NCBI RefSeq assembly: GCF_002240355.1
Contig: NZ_CP016353.1
Coordinates: 2,840,501-2,904,500 of the forward strand
Length of the DNA: 64,000 bases
From: Prauserella marina
Lineage (GTDB): Bacteria; Actinomycetota; Actinomycetes; Mycobacteriales; Pseudonocardiaceae
Direction of reading: 5' to 3'
Shown: positions 1 to 7,573 of the stretch, in pieces
Position numbering within the stretch: the stretch's first letter is position 1
Layout of the letters: every line of letters starts with the position of its first letter
The notes under the pieces: model-generated
Database searches by the model: none
Seen by the model: only the letters and a program-made list of their open reading frames with translations
Told to the model about the DNA's origin: nothing
Made by a program: the position numbers and the translations under genes

Positions 1-2430
1 GGGGTCGACCTCGGCGTACTCGACGAGCATCTCCATCAGCGCGGGGGCCGTGTTCCACAGCGTGACCCCGTGTTCGCGCATCAGTTCGAGCCAGTGACCT
101 GGATCGCGTTGCCGCGCCGCCTCGGGGAGTACGAGCGCGCCACCGGTGCCCAGTACGCCGAAGACGTCGTGCACCGAAAGGTCGAAGCTGAACGCCGAGA
201 GCGCCAGCATGCGATCCTCGGCGCGGAGGGGGAAGCGGTCGACCAGGTCGTCGATCGTGGTGCGCGCGGCGCGGTGCTCGATGGCGACGCCCTTGGGCTT
301 GCCGGTCGAACCGGAGGTGAAGATGACGTAGGCGAGGTCGTCCGGCGCCGGTCTCTGGACATCGGGTCCTGGGACATCGGGTACCGGCACGGCGATGGTG
401 CCGTCCTGGCGAAGGTCGTGCACGGTCACCTCGTCCGGCCAGCACCCGGACGTGCCACCGGCGACGAGCGCGTGACGGATACCGGCCTGCTCGCACACGG
501 AGGCCACGCGGTTCGCGGGCCACGACGGTTCGACGGGCACGTACCCCGCGCCGCTCGCGCAAATGCCCAGCATCGCGACGATCTGCGCTGGACCCTTCTC
601 AGCTGAGACCGCGACGAGGTCGCCCGGACCGAGGCCAAGACCCGCCAGCGCGGCGCCGGTGCGGGCCGCGAGGGCCGTCAGTTCCTTGTGGCTGAGGGTC
701 GCTGAGGGCCCGAGCAGCGCATCGGCGTCCGGCGCCAGGTTACCGGCGGCGTGCAGCGGGTCTGGCAACAGCGGTCCCGCCGCGCCGAACGGCGTGACGT
801 CGAGTGATTCGGAAGGCAGGAACGACGGATCCCAGCCGAGCACGCGGTCGGTCCACGCCGAGGGGTCGTCGGCGAGCCTGCGCAGCAGCCGCAGGTGAGC
901 CGTGAGCATGCCCTCGATGAACCCGTCGGGGAACGCGCCTTCCACGGTGTCCCAGCAGAACGTGAGCGCGCCGCGCTCGACGTAGACGATGTGGTCGAAC
1001 AGCACCTGTGGCGTCTGGGAGATCCCGAAAACCTCCTCGCCGAGCCAGGCTGCGGGATCGTCGCCGGTGGCGAGGCCGAGACCGCTGGTGAACACGACCG
1101 GGTAGCGCGGTTCCGGGTTGCCCGCCGCCCGCAGCGCTTCCACGCCGGAGACCGAACGGTGATCCAGGTCTGTCCAGAATCGACGGTTGGTCCGCAGCGC
1201 GTAGTCGGCGAACCCGGACCATCGCGCGGGATCGAGCACCGGTAGTTCGACGAGGACCGTCGAGGTGAAATCGCCGAGTACCGCCGAAAGGTCCTGATCG
1301 TCGGGCCGGTCGAAAAGTGTCGCGTTGAGACAGAACGGTTCGGTGGACCCCCAGCGATTGAGGGTCAGTCCGAACGCGGCGAGCAGCAGGCCGGTGGGGC
1401 TGAGTCCGTGCTCGGCGGCGCGGGCACGCAGCGCCGACCATTCCTGGGGCGGCAGTTGTCCTTTCGCCCTGGTGAACCGGTGTCCCCTGAGTTCGTGCGC
1501 CTGCTCGGCGACGGGGAGCGCGGGCCCGCCGGGAAGGGTGCCGACACGGGAAGCCCAGTAGGCGAGATCCTCGTCCCTGCGCCGTCGCCGCGCCGGATCG
1601 GCTTCACGAGCGCGCACGATCTCGGCGAACGTCGTCGGCTGTGTGGGTAGTTCGGCAGAGGGGTCGCCGACGAGCGTGCCCCATTCGGCGAGCAGGTGCA
1701 GCCATCCGGCGAAGTCGACGGCGAGGACGTCGATGCCGAGACACAGCCGGGTCCGGCCGCCCGGAAGGAAGATGGCGCTGAGGTCGAACAGCGGCCAGGT
1801 GTCGGAGGGGCGCACCTGATGGGAACGGTCGTCGCGCAACCGGCGCGCGTGTTCCTCGGCTTCGGCGGAGTCGAGGTGGCGCAGATCGGTGACGTCGATG
1901 TCGTAGTGGGCGACGGTGCCGAGAACGCGCTGCCGCGCGTCGGCGCCGACGACCATGCGCAGCATCGGATGCCGTCGTACGAGCCGGTTCCACGCGGTGG
2001 TCAGGTTCTCCAGGTCGGCTTCCTGAGGGCCCTCGGGGGTCCGGTCGTACTCGCGGTAGAAGAACGTCGCGACGCCGCCGAGCGGAAACGCGGGATCGCG
2101 GCCGACCCAGTAGGCGGCCTGGATCGGCGTGAGGGGCAGTGGCTCGGAGTCGAGGCCGCCGGTATCGGGGTGCTCGTCGACGGCCCCGCCGGGATCGGTG
2201 ACGCCATGGGCGATCGAGCGGATCGTCGCGGTGCCGAGAAACGCCGTGAGCGGGAGGTCCAGTCCGAAGTCCTCGCGAAGGCGGCGGCGCAGCCGCACGG
2301 CTGTGAAGGATTCGAGCCCGAGTTCGGGGAGGGGGACGTCGGCGCCGAGAGCGTCGGCCGTTGTGCCGAGCACGTCCCCCACCACACCGGTCACGTCTTC
2401 GATGTCGACGGCTGGCTCCGACGAGCTCAT
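1..2430 (-). CDS. Siderophore-type NRPS, N-terminal part (ArCP-Cy-A...)
   Basis: The first 810 residues of a non-ribosomal peptide synthetase; the 3' part lies beyond base 1. Residues about 10-75 are a carrier domain with the phosphopantetheine serine in LGLESF (Ser41). With no loading adenylation domain before it, this fits an aryl carrier protein charged in trans. Residues about 95-520 form a heterocyclization (Cy) domain: it opens with LPLTPIQAAYWVGR, has FFYREYD, and carries the Cy-specific DxxxxD (DVLAVD, Asp234 and Asp239). An adenylation domain follows, with the phosphate loop FTSGSTGKPKG near residue 703, and is cut by the window edge. The layout matches PchE/HMWP2/MbtB-type initiation modules that make a hydroxyphenyl-thiazoline or -oxazoline; the domain order is seen, the product is inferred. 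The start ATG follows aaggagg. A Zur-like box sits 34 bp upstream. The frame is open throughout with no frameshift. Confidence 0.88.
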   Translation of the reverse strand, partial: MSSSEPAVDIEDVTGVVGDVLGTTADALGADVPLPELGLESFTAVRLRRRLREDFGLDLPLTAFLGTATIRSIAHGVTDPGGAVDEHPDTGGLDSEPLPLTPIQAAYWVGRDPAFPLGGVATFFYREYDRTPEGPQEADLENLTTAWNRLVRRHPMLRMVVGADARQRVLGTVAHYDIDVTDLRHLDSAEAEEHARRLRDDRSHQVRPSDTWPLFDLSAIFLPGGRTRLCLGIDVLAVDFAGWLHLLAEWGTLVGDPSAELPTQPTTFAEIVRAREADPARRRRRDEDLAYWASRVGTLPGGPALPVAEQAHELRGHRFTRAKGQLPPQEWSALRARAAEHGLSPTGLLLAAFGLTLNRWGSTEPFCLNATLFDRPDDQDLSAVLGDFTSTVLVELPVLDPARWSGFADYALRTNRRFWTDLDHRSVSGVEALRAAGNPEPRYPVVFTSGLGLATGDDPAAWLGEEVFGISQTPQVLFDHIVYVERGALTFCWDTVEGAFPDGFIEGMLTAHLRLLRRLADDPSAWTDRVLGWDPSFLPSESLDVTPFGAAGPLLPDPLHAAGNLAPDADALLGPSATLSHKELTALAARTGAALAGLGLGPGDLVAVSAEKGPAQIVAMLGICASGAGYVPVEPSWPANRVASVCEQAGIRHALVAGGTSGCWPDEVTVHDLRQDGTIAVPVPDVPGPDVQRPAPDDLAYVIFTSGSTGKPKGVAIEHRAARTTIDDLVDRFPLRAEDRMLALSAFSFDLSVHDVFGVLGTGGALVLPEAARQRDPGHWLELMREHGVTLWNTAPALMEMLVEYAEVDP

Positions 2431-2463
2431 GGTCCTCCTTGCGAAACGGCGCAGCATGACTGG

Positions 2464-2484
2464 AAACGAAAATCATTTCCATTA
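2464..2484. promoter_or_regulatory. Candidate Zur box upstream of the NRPS
   Basis: The 21 bases centred on position 2474 read with a core of GAAAATCATTTCC. This differs at only three positions from the 21-bp actinobacterial Zur (FurB) palindrome as I recall it, whose core is TGAAAATCATTTTCA. The two halves are near-perfect inverted repeats. The site lies 34 bp before the NRPS start codon, where a repressor would cover the promoter. Zur-controlled metallophore NRPS genes are known (coelibactin in Streptomyces). Binding here is inferred. Confidence 0.65.
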
Positions 2485-2538
2485 TGTCTGCATGAAACTC
2501 ACCCGTGTCAAGGTCGACTACCAGTGGTGACGGTCAGT

Positions 2539-2560
2539 GACGCTCAGTTCGCTGAGTGTC
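2539..2560. repeat. Short hairpin with TTCG loop
   Basis: A 9-bp inverted repeat (one G-T wobble) closed by a TTCG loop lies between the NRPS start and the end of the DUF5134 gene. In RNA it would form a stable tetraloop hairpin. It could be a second terminator element or lie in the NRPS promoter region; nothing decides between these. Confidence 0.4.
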
Positions 2561-2622
2561 TACTGTGGACTTCGGCGGCCGAGGAGGAACCGGAACCGAT
2601 GCATTGATGGCCATGCGAGAAT

Positions 2623-2661
2623 GCCGTGCGGGCACCGGAGTGAGACCGGCGCCCGCACGGC
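2623..2661. terminator. Strong GC hairpin terminator
   Basis: A 16-bp stem with one mismatch (arms 2623-2638 and 2646-2661) and a 7-base loop. It sits just downstream of the DUF5134 gene and 190 bp upstream of the NRPS start. It most likely ends the leftward PepSY-DUF5134 transcript and keeps it out of the NRPS promoter. No T-tract is present, as is common in actinomycetes. Confidence 0.7.
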
Positions 2662-2725
2662 GCGACGGGGATTCGGCGGGACCGCCCTCCGCTTCGGTCG
2701 AGGAGGGCGTTGTCAGCGGGCTTCG

Positions 2726-3376
2726 TCAGACGACGGCGAGGAACATGACGCCCATGCCGAAGCTCATGAGCGCGTGGCAGGCGTGGTCGGTGACCACTCG
2801 GCCGAGCGTGGGGGAGCTCCGGTCGGGAAGCCGCCTGCCGAGGTCGAAAGCCTTGGCGAGCCAGGGAAGGCAGAGCATGACGAACACGAGCCCGAGGGCG
2901 AGATAGCTGACGGTCAACGCCACCGGCGTCGCCACGGTGTCCTGGGCCTGTGCCATCGGCGTACCACCACCCATCGCATGGTGGTGGTGTCCGCCTCCTG
3001 AGTCATCTCCGGACGTGCTCATCAGCGCGGGCATGCTGGCTGCCATCCAGGCCATTCCCGCCATCATCACCGCGTGGTGCGCACCGGCGGCACGCGGTGC
3101 GTGGCCGCCGGAATGCGGGTGACCGGCGTCCAGGATCATCCTGCCGAGGAACCACCCGACCGCGATCGTGAAAACCACGGCCTGGGCGGCTGCGGGAACG
3201 CTCATGCCCCAAGGCCAGATCATGGCGATCATCGCGGCGCTCATCAGCAGGTGCCAGCCCGCGTCGATCCGGTCCGGGATCCGGATCGAGGGCAGGACCA
3301 GTACACGCACGCACCACGCGGCCGTTCCGGCGAACAGAAAGCTGAGTATCCAGCTCAGTACTGGCGAGGCGATCAC
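2726..3376 (-). CDS. DUF5134-family His-rich membrane protein
   Basis: A 216-aa membrane protein with about six hydrophobic segments that I recognise as DUF5134-like. The central loop is metal-ligand rich: HPHSGGHAPRAAGAHH, then GGGHHHHAMGGG, together with several Met residues. Such loops commonly bind copper or nickel, so a metal-related role is inferred; the family has no settled function that I know of. The GTG start at 3376 overlaps the stop of the upstream PepSY gene (GTGA), so the two are translationally coupled. A longer reading begins upstream but lies in the other gene and encodes no recognisable sequence, so I rejected it. It belongs to the same metal-linked neighbourhood as the P-type ATPase and SigC. 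Confidence 0.8.
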   Translation of the reverse strand: MIASPVLSWILSFLFAGTAAWCVRVLVLPSIRIPDRIDAGWHLLMSAAMIAMIWPWGMSVPAAAQAVVFTIAVGWFLGRMILDAGHPHSGGHAPRAAGAHHAVMMAGMAWMAASMPALMSTSGDDSGGGHHHHAMGGGTPMAQAQDTVATPVALTVSYLALGLVFVMLCLPWLAKAFDLGRRLPDRSSPTLGRVVTDHACHALMSFGMGVMFLAVV

Positions 3377-4773
3377 GGCCGTGCCTCCCGGGGTTCGCGT
3401 TCCGCCGATCGTCGCCGCGACCCGAGTATCGTGTCCACGACAAGGAACCCGAGCAGCGAAATCCCGAGCAGCGGCACGAAGTAGGCGATGAACGCCGTCA
3501 CCACGGCCAGTGGAGCCAGCACCCTGCCGGGCACTCGCCGCCATCGGCCCCTGGATGGCGGTTTCCCGAACGCTCCGGTTCCGTTGGGTCCACTGTGGTC
3601 ACCGTGTCGCGGACGGCGCAGCCACCACATGCGGTAACCCCAGAAAATGACCGACAGCAGGCCGATTCCGAGCAGGACGAGGACGAGCTGGTTGACCCAG
3701 CCGAACAGCAGGCCCATGTGCGCGTCGATGCCCCATCGCGCCAGCTTGGCGATCAGTGGATAGTCGTCGAAGCGAAGCGTCTCGGCCACCTGCGCCGTCG
3801 CCGGGTCGATCGACACCGAATCCTGTTGCGTGGGCCAGGCTCTGCTCACCTGTTGCACGACATAGGCTTCCCCGGCGGCGGAGGGCGGGGTGACCTCGAT
3901 GCTCCCGGAAAGTCCGTGTTCCCTTGCGGTGCCGACGATCCGGTCGATCCCGGCGTCCGCGCCGGGCATGGTCGAGGGGAGTTCTGCCGACACGGCGGGC
4001 GTTTCCCAGGAGAGCGCGGCTCGTAACTCGGTGATGTTCGCGCCGGCGTACTGCGACCAGGTCAGGCCCGTCGCGGACAGGAACACCAGCCCGGCCGCGA
4101 TCCACAGCCCGGTCGCGCCGTGCCAGGAAAGGATGCGCCGCCGTCCTTTCGCGCCGCGTTCGGGACGTAGCAACGACTTCCGGCGCCGCCTGCCGAACCA
4201 CAGGACGGCTCCGCCCACGGCCACGACCCACAGCCAGCTCGCGGCGAGTTCACTGTAGATCCGGCCCACGTCGCCGAGATGAAGGCCCCGGTGCAGGTTG
4301 TCCACCCAGGCCCTGATCGGGAGCGCCTGACCGCTCCCGTAGGTCTCCAGCACCCCGGTCACCTCGGCGGTGTGCGGGTCGACGAAGGCCGTCCTGCGGT
4401 AGCTTTCCGGCAGATCGGGTGCTTCGAGGATGACCTGTGTCGCGTCGGTTCCCGTCGTGGCGGGCCGGACGCCCAGCAGTTCGTCGCCGGGCCGCGCGGC
4501 CATACCGACGCGCACCTGTTCGCTCAGTGGCAGTGAGTGTGGCTGGTCGGGGACGTGCACGATGTCGTCGTAGACGAGTTCGTCGAGCTGAGGAGTGAAC
4601 ACGTAGAGCAGGCCGCTGACGGCGGCGACGACGAGGAACGGTGCGATGAACACTCCGGCGTAGAAGTGCAGTCGCAGCAACAGTGCGCGCGGCCCTGCCC
4701 ATGCCGATCGTGGCTGATCGGCTGCCGGATCCGCTGCCGTCGCGGATGTCCTCGGTTTGTCGCCGACACTCAT
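3373..4773 (-). CDS. PepSY-associated transmembrane protein
   Basis: A 466-aa PepSY_TM protein. The first membrane helix and periplasmic start read LHFYAGVFIAPFLVVAAVSG then LLYVFTPQLDELVYDDI, typical of this family. Further helices lie near residues 190-215, 235-260 and 350-375, and the C-terminal part has WHGATGLWIAAG and WGYRMWWLRRP. PepSY_TM proteins are linked to siderophore and metal reduction or uptake in many bacteria; the exact chemistry is unknown. I prefer the ATG at 4773 because a GGG ribosome-binding site lies 8 bases before it. The in-frame ATG at 4785 has no spacing from that site. It is the first gene of a two-gene leftward operon with the DUF5134 gene and faces the reductase-like gene at 5051. 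Confidence 0.85.
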   Translation of the reverse strand: MSVGDKPRTSATAADPAADQPRSAWAGPRALLLRLHFYAGVFIAPFLVVAAVSGLLYVFTPQLDELVYDDIVHVPDQPHSLPLSEQVRVGMAARPGDELLGVRPATTGTDATQVILEAPDLPESYRRTAFVDPHTAEVTGVLETYGSGQALPIRAWVDNLHRGLHLGDVGRIYSELAASWLWVVAVGGAVLWFGRRRRKSLLRPERGAKGRRRILSWHGATGLWIAAGLVFLSATGLTWSQYAGANITELRAALSWETPAVSAELPSTMPGADAGIDRIVGTAREHGLSGSIEVTPPSAAGEAYVVQQVSRAWPTQQDSVSIDPATAQVAETLRFDDYPLIAKLARWGIDAHMGLLFGWVNQLVLVLLGIGLLSVIFWGYRMWWLRRPRHGDHSGPNGTGAFGKPPSRGRWRRVPGRVLAPLAVVTAFIAYFVPLLGISLLGFLVVDTILGSRRRSAEREPREARP

Positions 4774-4877
4774 GTGCGTGCACATCCCGTCGCGTCACGT
4801 GCTTCTCGGCGGAAGCGGTCCGCAACAGTGGTCGCAGGGGTGGGCACCCGAGTTCACGTGGCCGTGTTCTTTTGACT

Positions 4878-4900
4878 CAGGTCACAGAGGTATTGACCTG
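4878..4900. promoter_or_regulatory. Perfect 7-bp inverted repeat in divergent promoter
   Basis: CAGGTCA and TGACCTG are separated by 9 bases in the 277-bp space between the PepSY gene (leftward) and the reductase-like gene (rightward). The right arm overlaps a TTGACC that could be a -35 element. It looks like the operator of a dimeric regulator acting on both genes; the regulator is not identified. Confidence 0.5.
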
Positions 4901-5050
4901 TCGTCGTCGACGTGGTTGTCGCCGGGGGGCGGTTGTCAAGGAGTAGCCGAACCGGCCCCGGACCTGATATTCACGGCATACCAACGAAGACCGACAACAC
5001 GACACGGGTCGATCCGGTCGCGGGCCGGTTCGCGGGCAGGAGGTACCGGG

Positions 5051-6139
5051 ATGACTGACCGGGAGAGTGTGCGCGACCGGAAGGGGCTCGATCGCGGAGC
5101 CTTGCGAGCCGACCTTCGAGCGGCGGTTCCCGACGCGACTGCCGCCCTCGTCATCACTGCGGGAATCTTCGTCTGGCTTTACGCGCGGGTGCGGGAGGGA
5201 ACCTCGGCGACCGTCGAGATCATGCCGTTTCTCGCCGATGCCGACACATATCTCATGTACTGGCTGTGCCAGGCATTCGGCTGGTCGGCGATGTTGTGGG
5301 CGTGGTTGACGACGATGCTCGGGTTGCTCCGTTCGGGTCGGCAGCCGCGCTGGTTTCCTGTTCCGCCGGCCAGGCTGGAACGGTGGCACCGGAGCACGAG
5401 CCTGACGACGATCGCGCTGATGTTCCTGCACGCGGTGTTCTTCTTCACCGAGAAGGCCCGGGCGAACGAAGACGGGCTTGGGATGGTGGCCCGGTGGGGG
5501 AAGGCGTTCGTCGAGACCTTCGTTCCCGGCGCCTATCCGTCCGGAACCGGCAAGATCGCGATTCTGATCGGGTTGCTCGCCCTCTATCTCGCGATCCCGC
5601 TCGGCCTCGCCTACTACTTCCGGGCAAGGCTGGGGGCACGGTCGTGGCGGGCGCTGCACAGGTTCGTGCTGGTCGTGTACGTGCTGAGCATCTGGCACAC
5701 GCTGCTCTACAGCTCCAACGTGTGGTTCGACGGCTGGCCGAGAACCACGCTGTGGTTGCTCCAATTGCCACCCGCGTTGCTGTTGCTGACGCGGCTGCTC
5801 GTCCCGGCTCGCCCGAGTGATCGCGGCGGCGCGTTGCGGAAGCGGCCGCTGGCCCTCACTCTCCGCGTCGGAGCTGTCGTCGCGGTGGCGGGCGTGATCG
5901 CCACGATCGTCGTGGTCGCTGTCAGCGGCAGGGACGGCGGCAGGGCCCACGGCGTCGACGGCGCGGGCCTGAACGTGACGCAGGCGATGGTGTGGACGGG
6001 TCTCGCGCTCTTCGCCGTGATCCTCGTCGTGGCGGTCGGTGTCGCACGGCGCATGGAGCGCAGGCAAACCGAGAGGCGATCCGTTCCCCGCGGCAAGGCG
6101 GATGAGCGCGCGGGTCAGTTCACCAGCGAGACCCAGTAG
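5051..6139 (+). CDS. Ferric-reductase-like haem membrane protein
   Basis: A 362-aa protein with about eight hydrophobic segments and the two paired histidines expected for bis-haem coordination in ferric reductase-like transmembrane domains. One helix runs from WHRSTSL to LHAVFFF (His spacing 14) and another from LHRFV to WHTLLY (His spacing 13). It has no FAD or NADPH domain, so electrons must come from a partner protein or quinol. This is seen in the YedZ/MsrQ-like and b-type FRD families. The start ATG at 5051 follows GGAGG at 5038. It is divergent from the PepSY gene, and its last 25 bases overlap the end of the convergent VKOR gene. A role in metal reduction next to the P-type ATPase is inferred. 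Confidence 0.8.
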   Translation: MTDRESVRDRKGLDRGALRADLRAAVPDATAALVITAGIFVWLYARVREGTSATVEIMPFLADADTYLMYWLCQAFGWSAMLWAWLTTMLGLLRSGRQPRWFPVPPARLERWHRSTSLTTIALMFLHAVFFFTEKARANEDGLGMVARWGKAFVETFVPGAYPSGTGKIAILIGLLALYLAIPLGLAYYFRARLGARSWRALHRFVLVVYVLSIWHTLLYSSNVWFDGWPRTTLWLLQLPPALLLLTRLLVPARPSDRGGALRKRPLALTLRVGAVVAVAGVIATIVVVAVSGRDGGRAHGVDGAGLNVTQAMVWTGLALFAVILVVAVGVARRMERRQTERRSVPRGKADERAGQFTSETQ

Positions 6140-6708
6140 TTCCAGAAGGCATGGAGGACCGCCCCCGCGATCAGCACGTACCACACCGCGACGATGGCGG
6201 CGTCGACGCGAGTCAGCGCCGTTGCCGACCGGCGGGTTCCGGCGTACCCGTGCAGTGTTTCGATCGTGGTGCAGACGAAGAGCGGGATCATCGCGATCCA
6301 GACGAACAGGCAGTAGGGGCACAGCGCGCGGATGTCGTACAGGCTCGCCATGACGAGCCAGTGGACGAAGACGACGCCGAACGTGACGCCTGCCTGTAGA
6401 CCCCATTGAAACCAGCGCGGCGGCCGGAATCCGCTCAGCATTATCACGCCGATGGTGGTCACGACGGCGAATCCGCCGATTCCGAGCAACGGGTTGGGAA
6501 AACCGAACACGGCGGCTTGCGGGCTGGCCATCACCGTCCCGCAGGTCACCACCGGGCTCAGTGAGCACGAAGGCACGTAACCGGGGTCGGCGAGCGTCGC
6601 GAGCTTTTCCAGCGTGAGCGCGATCGATGCCACGAGACCCACGATCCCACCGGCGAGGCAGACCGGACCCAGCTTCCGCGCCGGTGTCCGATCGTCCACT
6701 GTGCTCAC
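6115..6708 (-). CDS. Vitamin K epoxide reductase family protein (VKOR)
   Basis: A 197-aa VKOR-family quinone-linked thiol oxidoreductase with about five membrane helices. The redox-active pair is in CPYC (ALCPYCLFVW), and the loop cysteines that relay electrons are in PSCSLSPVVTC. In bacteria, VKOR re-oxidises a DsbA-like thioredoxin-fold protein and passes the electrons to menaquinone. Its partner is encoded immediately upstream: the ATG overlaps the stop of the DsbA-like gene (ATGA). No fused thioredoxin domain is present, so the pair works as two proteins. The 3' end overlaps the convergent ferric-reductase-like gene by 25 bp. The pair may oxidise cysteines in exported copper or haem proteins from this locus (inference). 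Confidence 0.92.
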   Translation of the reverse strand: MSTVDDRTPARKLGPVCLAGGIVGLVASIALTLEKLATLADPGYVPSCSLSPVVTCGTVMASPQAAVFGFPNPLLGIGGFAVVTTIGVIMLSGFRPPRWFQWGLQAGVTFGVVFVHWLVMASLYDIRALCPYCLFVWIAMIPLFVCTTIETLHGYAGTRRSATALTRVDAAIVAVWYVLIAGAVLHAFWNYWVSLVN

Positions 6709-7439
6709 TGGTTGAGTTTGTCGTCGATGAGACGGCGCAGTTGCGCGTCGACCGTGGCATAGTCGTCACCGTCCGGCCGGAAGCGCGTCTCTTCGACGAA
6801 GATGGTCGGCGTACCCGACACACCGGCTTGCCTGCCCGCGCTGACATCGTCGGCTATCCGCTCGGGTATCTCGTCCGAGGCCATGTCCCTGCGGAACCGG
6901 TCGATGTCGAGCCCCGCGTCGCGGGCGTAGCCTTCGAACAGTTCGGCGGCCCGCTCGCTGTCCGAACTGATGCTCCGCCCGTCAGGAGTCACCGCCCATT
7001 CGCGGAAGCCGTCGTAGAGTGAGTGATGCATCTCGCGAAACCGGCCCTGGTTCGCCGCCGCCTCCGCCGCGGTGGCCGCCCGGGTCGCCAAGGGATGCAT
7101 GTCCAGCGGGAAGTTCCGGATCTCCACGGTGATCCGGCCCTCGTAGTCCCTTTCGATGCCCCTGACGATGTTCTGGTGGTAGCCCGCGCACGCGGGGCAC
7201 TGGTAGTCGAGGAATTCGACGATGGTCACCGTGCCAGGGCCGGATTCGGTCAGGGTATTGGCGTCGCTGCCGCGTCCGGGGGAACCGGCGTCGCCCCGTG
7301 CCTGGTCCTCCTCGCCCCTGCTCATGAACAGCAATCCGCCGAACACCACCACCGCCACGACGGTCACCACCAGGACGATGATCACATTGGGGGAGAAGGG
7401 GTTTCGAGCCGTGACGGGGTTGGGCCTTCGCCGGATCAT
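6705..7439 (-). CDS. Membrane-anchored DsbA-like thioredoxin-fold protein
   Basis: A 244-aa DsbA/thioredoxin-4 family protein. A single N-terminal membrane segment (residues about 18-42) anchors it on the outside. The active site is CPAC in EFLDYQCPACAGYH, and the cis-proline loop is GTPTIF. It ends with FRPDGDDYATVDAQLRRLI, typical of the family. It introduces disulfides into exported proteins and is re-oxidised by the VKOR encoded just downstream with an ATGA overlap. It is transcribed leftward from the 134-bp divergent region shared with the CopD-CtaG gene. Confidence 0.92.
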   Translation of the reverse strand: MIRRRPNPVTARNPFSPNVIIVLVVTVVAVVVFGGLLFMSRGEEDQARGDAGSPGRGSDANTLTESGPGTVTIVEFLDYQCPACAGYHQNIVRGIERDYEGRITVEIRNFPLDMHPLATRAATAAEAAANQGRFREMHHSLYDGFREWAVTPDGRSISSDSERAAELFEGYARDAGLDIDRFRRDMASDEIPERIADDVSAGRQAGVSGTPTIFVEETRFRPDGDDYATVDAQLRRLIDDKLNQ

Positions 7440-7573
7440 GGGAGTTTCCTTCGGTACGGAGCGTGCGGTCTCACCACAGTGGTCGGCGCGGTGTCCGAGT
7501 GAGTTCCCGTGCCGCGTCGGTTCACCCCGTGGTGCACGGGAACCGGAACCGCCCGCCGTGCGACCTCTCCACC

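Noticed and set aside
2464-2484. Iron box (IdeR/DmdR or Fur) in front of the NRPS
   Set aside because: IdeR/DmdR sites follow TTAGGTTAGGCTAACCTAA, which is not present. The GAAAATCATTTTC-type core and flanks fit Zur better.
1696-2607. Long rightward open frame opposite the NRPS
   Set aside because: It is the antisense shadow of the ArCP-Cy coding region; the peptide has no recognisable domain and lies across the NRPS promoter.
4877-6847. 656-codon leftward open frame opposite the ferric-reductase-like gene
   Set aside because: Arg/His/Pro-rich shadow typical of high-GC DNA; the opposite frame encodes clear membrane helices with haem histidines.
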